Source of the DNA: Chromera velia | Taxonomy: Eukaryota > Sar > Chromeraceae | NCBI GenBank assembly: GCA_018398765.1 | Contig: JAHBMJ010000254.1 | Location: 1 to 52,251 of the forward strand | Direction: 5' to 3' | DNA: 52,251 bases | Shown here: positions 44,901-52,251 of the stretch, one piece after another | Layout of the letters: every line of letters starts with the position of its first letter | Position numbering within the stretch: position 1 is the stretch's first letter | Notes under the pieces: model-generated | The model's database searches: none | What the model saw: the letters and a program-made list of their open reading frames with translations, nothing else | Told to the model about the DNA's origin: nothing | Made by a program: the position numbers and the translations under genes

Positions 44901-47900
44901 TGCTTTCTTCGGCAAAGGCAAAGACAGGCGAGAGAGCGGATGGCGGGATACCTCAATGTTGGAAACAAATGGGCCGTAACTGCGTGAACTATCCTTCTTC
45001 AGTGACTCACTGAGTCCCTGATTTTCTATTCAAAAAGAGAAGAAGAATGCTTCAGTGACTCACTGGGTCTCTGATTTTCTACTCAAAAAGAGAAGGCGCT
45101 CTTTTAAGCTCTCTTAAGCATGAGAAGTCCCTCTCGCTCGCTTTTCTTGCTTTCGCTTTCTGATTTTGGGCTGTGTGGCGCTTTCCTTCTTTCGTGCGCG
45201 TGCTCGCTTCTTTGTCCCATGGGAGTAAAAGAGTGCCTCAATGAATGAGCAAAGCGAGAGTAAGAGTGTCTTCGCGGTGTATGCAGGTGCGCTGACACGG
45301 TGACCATCCCGGCAGTGGAGACGGCAGAGTGTGACTACGCATGCACTGGGGGTTCTTCGGGACTGTTCGGGGGTCTCTTCGGGGGAGGGGACAAGTGCGG
45401 GTCTACCCATAGACTCACAGTCTGCAAGGCCGCATGCCGTCAGTCGGTCTTCTTTCCTCTTCGTTCGCTTTTCTCTTTCTGTGCTGGTTGTCTCAGTGGA
45501 AGAAATCTGCAGGCGCGCCTGCCTGTGATTCTTTTTTGACGGTTTGTGAGCGTGTCTGTTGGTGTTTGTGTGTGCGTGAGCGTGAGCAATGCTATTTCTC
45601 TTTGATTGTACATGATACAGCTTTTGCACTGCGTCCTTTTGCTGATTGTTTCACCGGGCTTTCTTCTTACTGTTGATTTTTCTTGAGACCGGTACAAGAG
45701 GTCACTCAAGAGGCGACTTTCTGCAAGCCTTCTCCCCCCCCTCTCTTCTCTCTTCTCCGAAGGACGCCAGCACAAAGGTTCTTTTTTGCGCCTCCTGCTT
45801 ACTCAAAATTTCGCGTTTCTGTCCCCCACTCTTCACCTTTTGTGTCATTCTGCAGCTACTACCACCACCACAACTACCACCACCACCACCACTACGACCA
45901 CTACGACTGTTACCACTACCACGACTACCACCACCACCACGACCGTGTGTGCTCCCCAGTCAGTCGGGTGTTACAGCTTCGAGAATCTGAAGGGAGAGCA
46001 GGAAGGGTTCTCGTGGGTGGAGGAGGAGTCGGAGGAGATGACGAACGCGGGATGCTCGAAGATGTGCACTGCTGCCGGGTACCGTTACTCGGCGACGTTC
46101 AAGGGCAACGACTGCGCCTGCACGGAGACCCTCCCTCCCGAGGAACGAACGAACGGAACAGAGTGCGAGATCCCCTGCACAAGCGACTCCTCAGACTACT
46201 GTGGAGGGTCTCATGAAGTTTCGATCTTCGACTCTGTCTGCGGTAAGTGAGCCAGTACGTGGATGGCCGAAGTGGTATGGGATGATAGAGTGAGTGCTTA
46301 GTGAGGGAGTTAAAGAATAAGCGAGCGAGGCAGGCTGATTTTTTCTTTACGCCCTTGTGAGATGGGCAGGCACTCTTCCGCGGTCTGCATTCCTTTCTTA
46401 GCTCTCTTTGAAGGAACCGTGCTCCCTCCCAAGTTTTTTTGACGCGCTCTTTTTCTCCGGTCTTAATTCCCTGCAGCAACCACCACGACGACCACAACAA
46501 CTGTCGCCACGACCACAACCACAACCACCACGGAGGCTGACTGCGGAGTCTGCGTGGGATGTTACCGCTTCCTCCGTTCTGAGGGTGACAACGAGGGTTG
46601 GAGTTTTGTCCTTGAGGAGACGGGCGATCTGACGACCGAGATGTGTCAGGCGAAGTGTCTGGAGGCAGGCAAGAAGTACAGCGGGACGTTCAAGGGAGAG
46701 GACTGCCTGTGTGCAGACGAGATCGCTGGACCCTCCGTTGATGAGAGCGAGTGCAGCATGGGATGTGCGGGTGACTCGTCGGAGTCCTGCGGGAACACTC
46801 ATGACATCTCCGTCTGCAAGGCCGCATGCCGTCAGTCTCTTCTTTGTCTGCGCTCACTGTTTTGTTTTACAAGACGTAGCTGTGAGGAAGAGATGTATGT
46901 GAGGTGTTTACTCGTTCCTCCTTTGGTTGGGTGTTGGTCTGGGTGTCTGCTTACGTGGGCCCCCTTTCCTTTTTTTTTTTTCGTTTCCAGTTGACTGAGG
47001 TTCTCGCCTTTATTTCTTCCGTTGGTCGAAACAGTGGTGCAAGTAAAAGCGCCGTCTTCCGGCAGTTCTGTCTGCAAATCCTTTCTCTTCTCTTTCTTAT
47101 TCCACCCTCTTCCTGTCTTTTCCCTGTCGAAGAAACTGCTTCCTTTCTTTTCCCCTTTCTGGATGGATGGATGGATGCAGCAACGACCACCACGACTACA
47201 ACTGCTGCCGTCACGACCACTACAACCACCACTACGACGACGACAGAGGCGGACTGCGGGGTCTGCATGGGCTGCTACCGCTTCCTTCGAGAGGAGGGGG
47301 ACAACCTTGAGTGGACAATTGAGATCGAGGAGAGCACAACAATGACGAACGAAGTCTGCGAAGAGAAGTGTCTCGAACTCGGCAAAGCCTACTCAGGCAC
47401 TCTGAAGGGACAGGACTGCTGGTCAGTCAGTCAGACAGACAGTCTGTGGGTCTGTATTTTTTTGGGTCGTGCTGCCGGCATTTGCATCACTCTTTTGATC
47501 TGACTTGCTGTAAGGCCTATCTGTTTCCCTCTGAAACTATTGCCGTCTCCCTTTTGCGATCTCACATGAATGTCTTGCCTTTCTGCCCTTGCCTCTCCCC
47601 CCCCCTCCCTCTGTTTTCTGTTCTGCTTGTGTCCTTCTTGCAGGTGCGCGGACACAGTGGACATCCCCTCTGTGGAGACGGGAGAGTGCGACTTCTCCTG
47701 CACAGGCTCCTCTGGCGGGCTGTTGAGCCTCTTCGGGGGTGCAGAGAAGTGCGGGTCCACCCACAGACTCACAGTCTGCAAGGCCGCATGCCGTCAGTCC
47801 TTTTCTCCTTTTTCCCCCTTCCCTTCAGTCCTGCATAATTTTGCTTCCCTTCATTTTCTTCCTTTTTGGATCCAGAGCCTCGGCCGGGGGCCTCGATCAA

Positions 47901-50900
47901 GTTCATTTAAAGAAAGAAACGGTGCTCCACTTCACTTCATTTTGCAAGCGCCTTTTTTGTTGGGGCGCAGCAGCATGAATGCATTCGGGTCGGCTGGAGG
48001 CGCATTTTCCGTCTCCGTCCGATGCAGCTTTCTCATGCAGTTGTTGTGTGTGTCTGCATTCTCTCTCTGCATGTGCATTCGCTCCGTCTCTGTCTCACTC
48101 TCTCTGCATGTGCATTCGCGCCGTCTCCGTCTCACTCTCTCTGCATGTGCATTCGCTTCGTCTCCGTCTCACTCTCTCTGCATGTGCATTCGCTCCGTCT
48201 CCGTCTCACTCTCTCTGCAAGTGCATTCGCGGCTCGAACCGCATTTTTCCTTCCTGTCAGGCTGCTTGCTTATATACGTCTGAGCGACATTCGAATTCAT
48301 TTGCATGCAGCCACCACAACGACTACCACCACAACGACAACCACTACGACTACCACCACGACCACGACGACCACAACCACGACTTGTCCCACCAGCTTCA
48401 ACAGAGGCTGCTATAGCTTTGAGAACATGAAGGGAGAGCAGGAGGGCTTCACGTGGGCAGAGGAGGAGTCGGAGGAGATGACGAACCCCTTCTGCTCAAA
48501 GCTGTGCACCGAGAAGGGATTCCGGTACTCCGCAACCTTCAAGGGCAAGGACTGCGCCTGCACAGCCGAGCTGCCGCCTCCAGAGAGAACTAACGGTACC
48601 GTGTGCGACTTCTCCTGTCTCGGCGACTCTTCTGACTACTGCGGAGGGTCTCATGATGTGACGATCTTCGATTCCGTTTGCGGTCAGTGAAGCGTCAACA
48701 AAGGGCCTTGCAAAGGGGGTGGGATGATGGCATTTCTTTCTGCCTGCCTGATCTGTCTGTCTCCCTTTACCTGATTGCTCAATGTCTCTCTCTGTGTTCT
48801 GTCTCTGCAGCTCGTTTTGCATGCTCCTTTTTCTTTGCGTGTGTGTGTGAGAGAGAGAGAGTGAGTGTGTGTGCGCACGTGCGAGAGAGAGAGAAAGAGA
48901 GAGCATGCATGGTTGTCTTGTCTGTCATTTAGTCAGCGTGTATGGCTGTATCCTTTCACCGTCTTCTTTGTGGTTCCCCACCCACTCCAAAGATTTCGTT
49001 GCTGCCCTTGTCGCTTCCACCCTGTCTGTTCGAACGTGCAGAAGCTCCTCCGACGACCACTACTACCACCACTACAACGACCACAACAGAGCTCGGATGT
49101 GGTGAGTGCCTCGGTTGTTACCGCTTCCTTCGAGAGGAGGGGGACAACAAAGAGTGGACGATCGACATCGAGGAGAGTGAGGACATGACGAACGAATTGT
49201 GCGAAGAGAAGTGCCTGGAGGCAGGGAAGGCATATTCGGGCACCCTCAAGGGCACTGACTGCTGGTGAGTCGGTTTGTCAGTGAGTGAATGTGTGACTTT
49301 GTGGGACAAGCGGTCGACCGATGAAGCAGCCAGTCATTCAGTCACAAAAAAGACCTACGAGGGGTGAAACGCAGAAATGTGGTTCGGGGAAGGATTGAAA
49401 GAAGCAGAAAGACACCAGCAGGCAGAAGCAGGGAGAAAAAGTCTCCGTCTGTCTGTCTGTCTGTCACTTTTTTTCTTCGATTCGTCAAGCCTTTTCAGTG
49501 CATGTGTGGTGGCCTCCAATCCAATACGAAAGGAATTCATTTCATTGCACCAAATCGATCTGCTCTATCTGGACTCATGCCTGCCTGCCTACCCTCCTTC
49601 CTCCCTGCCTACCCACTTACTTGCTTGCCTGCAGGTGCGCGGACGTCCTCGATATTCCTCCCGTTGAGAAGGGGGAGTGCGACTTCAGTTGCACGGGCGG
49701 CGGTTTGTTCTCTGGGGACACCTGCGGGTCCACTCATCGACTCACCGTGTGCAACGCCGCTTGTCGTCAGTCTTTCCTCCCCTTCCGTCTTGGTGTGTGT
49801 GTGTACAGCTTTGTTCGATCTCGCAGCATAGATTCCCTCCTCTCCACTCCTCGAGCCGCTTCCCTTGTGTTCTCTCGTGGCTTTGAGGCTTCTTCCCTCC
49901 TCGCCGCTTTTCTGGGGGCGAGAGAGACTTCTTTCTTTCATCCGCTGCCTCCTTTGCTACCTTCTGACTGCCTCTCTGATTGATGCTCTTCCGTTCTCTC
50001 CTCTTTCTCGGATTTTTTCCACTAAGCCCGTCAAAACATTTGCATGTGCCTCTGCGCATGTGTGTGTCTGTGAGTCGCTGTGTCTACTCTTTTTCCTCGA
50101 CCCCTTTCTCTCTGTGCAGCCACGACGACCACCACAACCACAACAACGACCACCACCACGACTACCACCACGACGACCACCGTGTGTGCGGACCCGTTCA
50201 TCGGTTGTTACCGATTTGAGAACATTCTGGGCGACCAGAAGGGGTTCGAGTGGGTGCTGGAGGAGTCGGGAGAGACAACCAACGAGGTCTGCCGAGAGCT
50301 CTGCAGGACGGGGGGATACACGTACGCAGGGACGTTCAAGGGCTCCGACTGCGCGTGCTCCAACGAACTGCCCCCGACGGCAGAGGAGGAAGGGAAGTGC
50401 GAGTTCTCCTGCAGCGGTGACAGCTCCGAGTACTGTGGAGGGTCCCATGAGGCGACTCTTTCGACAACAGAATGCCGTCAGTCAGTCAGGCAGTCAGTCA
50501 GTCAGTCAGTCGAGCAAAAAGAAAGGGGGGCGTTCAGAAAAGGAGGTGGGCGGCCATCGGTTTGTCCTCTTCTGCGGCCGTGTATGGCTGGCTGTTCATC
50601 CCTCGCCTTCTTTCTGCTGCTCTTTCGGCTTCTTGCGCTTTCTCTTGCATCCAATTCATCGCCAACTCGTGCACTTGCTTCATTGAACCAACATGTCGGG
50701 TTGATTCTCTCTGTCTTCTCTCTCTTCTCTTCTCTTTGCCTGTCTTGGGGGGGGGATTTCTGTTCTGCTTTTGACGTTTGTCTCAGTTTCCTTCTCACAG
50801 AAGTTTGGGAGATGCTTCCCTCCTCCCCCTCGTTGCTGGCTGAATGTCTCTGATCGAAGCTCTTTTTTCCTTCGTGTCTTTCTTTCTCTCGTTGACTGTT

Positions 50901-52251
50901 GACATGAATGCCCCGATTCATGTAGTCAGGGAGGGCTTGTCTCTCTCGTTGTGCGTATACCTGTATGTGTATATGTGTATAAGTGTATGTGTATATTCAC
51001 TTGCGGGCTGTTGAATAAATTCATGTATTCATGCAGTGGAGGTCCCTGTGGAGACGACCACGACCACCCCCGCCCCCGAGGTGGAATGTGGTGAGTGCCT
51101 CGGTTGTTACCGGTTCCTGCGGACGGACGGGGATAACGACGGGTGGGAATTCGTGGGGGAGGAGACGACGACAGTCACAAACGAATTGTGTGGGGAAACC
51201 TGTCGAGACAACGGGTTCACCTACAGCGGCACCCTGAAGGGCCAGGACTGTCTGTGCACAAACGACGTCCATTCGCCGAAGGTGGATGACGAGACCTGTG
51301 ATATGCCGTGCGCAGGGGATTCGTCAGAAATCTGCGGGGCCACTCACGACATCTCGGTGTGCAAGTCTGCCTGCCGTCAGTCGCGTTCTCTCTTGATCTT
51401 TTTGTTCGTTGGTGTCTGTTTCGTTCAGTCCCTCCATCTCTCGTTTTGCTTGTGTGCATGCATGCTGTCTAGCTTTTCGTCTGACCTTGCAGTGAGGATG
51501 CATGTCAAGTTGCTCGAATCTTATATTCCGTGATTGTCTGTCTGCATGTCCCCTTGAACAGACACACAAAGAAATGCGCGGGAGGGAGGGAGGGAGCTCC
51601 TCTTTTCTCGGAAATTGCTCTCTCTCTGTCTTTGTGACTGCTCCGCTCAGCCTCACATTCAATTGAATGAGGATGAGCAAAGAAGAGAACATACGGAAGA
51701 AAGAGAGAGAGCGTGAAGGCCTTCACATTGCGATGATGCAATTGTCTTCCCTTCCCTTCCGCGTCCTCTGAATTGATGCTCTCCTGCATGCCTCGATCCA
51801 TCACAACCGCTTTCTCCCTCCCTTCCTGCCTGTCGCTTTCTCTTTTCATCTCTCACGGGAGGGGGGGATTTGCGCCTCTCCTTCCCTTTGCGCGGTGCGG
51901 GTAGGTAACGCGTGGTGGGATCCTGCATGCATGCACGAACAAACAGAAGACGTTCGTTCTTTTTCATGTGCATGCACATCTTGTATGTAGAGTCAACTTC
52001 GTGCCTCTCTGTATCGCTTTCTCATTTTGATTTTGTTTCCTTTCTCGTGTCCGTCTGAACTTCCGAAACTGCAGCGACAACTACCACCACCACCACGACC
52101 ACAACCACCACCCCGACCACGGAAGCCTGTGACGACCCCTTCGTTGGCTGCTTCCGCTTTGAGAACATCCGGGGCGACCAGACGGGGTTCGAGTGGGTGC
52201 TGGAGGAGTCCGACAAGACCACCAACGCAGTGTGCAGAGAGCTTTGCAGCA
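35854..52251 (+). CDS. Secreted multi-WSC-domain protein with poly-Thr linkers (3' end beyond window)
   Basis: At least 24 exons: 35854-35998, 36520-37104, 37537-37956, 38524-38553, 38901-39329, 39778-40024, 40433-40584, 40989-41384, 41788-42037, 42382-42533, 42909-43310, 43556-43909, 44434-44674, 45287-45438, 45856-46242, 46477-46830, 47181-47421, 47644-47792, 48311-48682, 49042-49264, 49635-49765, 50120-50476, 51037-51375, 52075 onward. Phases agree throughout: phase 1 between modules, phase 2 inside split modules. About 2,228 codons are seen. It encodes a signal peptide, a basic linker, then 17 WSC domains (eight-cysteine carbohydrate-binding-type fold; Pfam WSC) each preceded by a threonine run likely to be O-glycosylated. 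WSC modules occur in fungal wall sensors and secreted glycan-binding proteins. A cell-surface adhesin or matrix role is inference; no membrane anchor is seen before the window ends. Confidence 0.85.
36520..37104 (+). CDS. WSC gene exon 2: linker and WSC domain 1
   Basis: Acceptor GTATGCAG. A basic Arg/Lys/Glu linker is followed by Ala/Pro, a Thr run, and the most divergent WSC domain (VGCFDFSPVPSGW ... KDCYCGES ... EHCGG). It has the canonical DCYCG core rather than the DCAC or DCWC of the others. Confidence 0.75.
37135..37260. repeat. Hairpin insert between 28-bp direct repeats in WSC intron 2 (element E9)
   Basis: Identical 28-bp copies (37135-37162, 37233-37260) flank 70 bp that contain a hairpin with perfect 17-bp arms (AATTGACGCACGCAAGG at 37178-37194; complement at 37215-37231) and a 20-base loop. 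The insert is wholly intronic. Confidence 0.85.
37537..37956 (+). CDS. WSC domain 2
   Basis: Single-exon module with CIGCVRFLRADGDDEGW, DCWCADE and a Ser/Cys-rich end. It retains the Trp of the split modules (DCWC) but has no intron there. Confidence 0.85.
38524..38553 (+). CDS. Putative 30-nt micro-exon
   Basis: Thirty bases between CCTGCAG and GTCAGT, phase 1 on both sides, encoding APVTTPKPVC. Skipping it keeps the frame, so it could be an optional cassette or a relic of a lost WSC module. Confidence 0.45.
38901..39329 (+). CDS. WSC domain 3 (S-type)
   Basis: Long Thr/Pro linker then VGCYSFENLKGEQEGFSW ... DCACTETLPPEER ... YCGGSHDVTIF. Its WSC part is nearly identical in DNA to domains 5, 7 and 10. 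Confidence 0.88.
39778..40584 (+). CDS. WSC domain 4 (split A-type)
   Basis: Exons 39778-40024 and 40433-40584 join inside the Trp of DCW|CADT (phase 2, donor GTAGGT). First half VGCYRFLREEGDNSAW; second half ends KAAC. Confidence 0.88.
40670..40709. repeat. Perfect 11-bp-arm hairpin in a WSC intron
   Basis: GCTTTGCGTCG (40670-40680) and CGACGCAAAGC (40699-40709) pair around an 18-base T-rich loop. No flanking duplication is evident. Confidence 0.75.
40989..41384 (+). CDS. WSC domain 5 (S-type)
   Basis: Thr run followed by a near-copy of domain 3; donor here is GTAAGT rather than GTCAGT. Confidence 0.88.
41788..42533 (+). CDS. WSC domain 6 (split A-type)
   Basis: Exons 41788-42037 and 42382-42533. 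The first exon is nearly identical to that of domain 4; the second is closest to that of domain 9. Confidence 0.88.
42909..43310 (+). CDS. WSC domain 7 (S-type)
   Basis: Near-copy of domains 3, 5 and 10 with a longer Thr linker; donor GTTAGT. Confidence 0.88.
43556..43909 (+). CDS. WSC domain 8 (unsplit C-type)
   Basis: VGCYRFLRSEGDNEGW ... DCLCADE in one exon. Its 354 bp differ from domain 11 at a single silent position (GCA/GCG), while the introns on either side are unrelated. Confidence 0.88.
44434..45438 (+). CDS. WSC domain 9 (split A'-type)
   Basis: Exons 44434-44674 and 45287-45438. The first exon is nearly identical to that of domain 12 across the WSC part; Thr linkers differ. Confidence 0.87.
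44997..45095. repeat. 53-bp tandem duplication in a WSC intron
   Basis: CTTCAGTGACTCACTG...AAAAAGAGAAG occurs twice with few differences, separated by only about 8 bases. Confidence 0.8.
45856..46242 (+). CDS. WSC domain 10 (S-type)
   Basis: Near-copy of domains 3, 5 and 7, with small changes at the end (CTSDSSDYCGGSHEVSIF). Confidence 0.88.
46477..46830 (+). CDS. WSC domain 11 (unsplit C-type)
   Basis: One-base variant of domain 8, including an identical Thr-linker coding sequence. Confidence 0.88.
47181..47792 (+). CDS. WSC domain 12 (split A'-type)
   Basis: Exons 47181-47421 and 47644-47792; the second lacks one codon relative to domains 4, 6 and 9. Confidence 0.87.
48050..48235. repeat. 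37-bp tandem repeat in a WSC intron, about five copies
   Basis: ATGTGCATTCG recurs at 48071, 48108, 48145 and 48182 with a variant at 48219, separated by CTCCGTCTC-type segments. Because 37 is not divisible by three, it opens long but spurious frames. Confidence 0.88.
48311..48682 (+). CDS. WSC domain 13 (divergent S-type)
   Basis: RGCYSFENMKGEQEGFTW ... DCACTAELPPPER; clearly older divergence from domains 3, 5, 7 and 10. Confidence 0.87.
49042..49765 (+). CDS. WSC domain 14 (split A-type)
   Basis: Exons 49042-49264 and 49635-49765, LGCYRFLREEGDNKEW; a short linker and a shorter second exon. Confidence 0.85.
50120..50476 (+). CDS. WSC domain 15
   Basis: IGCYRFENILGDQKGFEW ... DCACSNELPPTAEE; an S-like sequence related to domain 17. 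Its donor GTCAGT runs into a (CAGT)n microsatellite. Confidence 0.85.
51037..51375 (+). CDS. WSC domain 16 (C-type like)
   Basis: LGCYRFLRTDGDNDGWEF ... DCLCTND ... ICGATHDISVC, with the shortest Thr linker of the array. Confidence 0.85.
52075..52251 (+). CDS. WSC domain 17 (partial)
   Basis: VGCFRFENIRGDQTGFEW ... VCRELCS, cut by the window end; the gene continues beyond. Confidence 0.85.

Noticed and set aside
48022-48310. In-frame upstream extension of WSC domain 13
   Set aside because: It is the 37-bp intronic satellite; the exon start is fixed by TTGCATGCAG and the shared phase.

Overview
This is nuclear DNA of a eukaryote with intron-rich, microsatellite-laden genes. Coding exons are short, introns are full of (CTGT)n, (GA)n and (CCAT)n tracts, and nearly every splice acceptor I could place ends in GCAG. 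WSC-domain, filamin-repeat, TBC and GT61 genes, a decayed leucine-rich-repeat gene and non-LTR debris together suggest a unicellular alga or protist. I favour an alveolate such as a chromerid (for example Chromera velia), but this is inference from style and gene families, not a match. Exon models were built by hand from reading-frame continuity and GT...AG sites; there is no transcript support.

Layout. 1-2025: microsatellites, then the last exons of a plus-strand coiled-coil gene. 3676-4200: an intronless gene for a small secreted cysteine-rich protein. 6258-10367 (minus): a six-exon membrane-anchored GT61-like glycosyltransferase of about 733 residues. 11843-14170: an LRR gene with nine internal stops but no frameshift. 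14726-21954 (minus): a six-exon filamin-repeat and coiled-coil protein of about 1,670 residues. 22812-25483: a three-exon TBC (Rab-GAP-like) gene. 25.5-35.8 kb: repeat-rich and gene-poor, with two copies of a dispersed repeat, one interrupted by two inverted-repeat elements, a 730-bp CCAT tract and a non-LTR reverse transcriptase tail. 35854-52251 (running off the end): at least 24 exons of a secreted protein with at least 17 WSC domains joined by poly-threonine linkers.

Three patterns stand out. (1) At least nine short inserts (about 40-75 bp), several carrying perfect hairpins, lie between long direct duplications (11-55 bp). Six of the duplications straddle a splice junction, so one copy is exonic and the other is a decoy inside the intron. 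(2) In the WSC gene, paralogous exons are nearly identical while the introns between them look unrelated, with homology stopping at the splice sites. (3) Splice donors here mostly have C at intron position +3 (GTCAGT, GTCTGT, GTCGGT): 26 of the 36 introns I placed.

The genes do not form an operon-like pathway. GT61, the secreted Cys-rich protein and the Thr-rich WSC protein all point to the secretory route and the cell surface, but a functional link is inference only.
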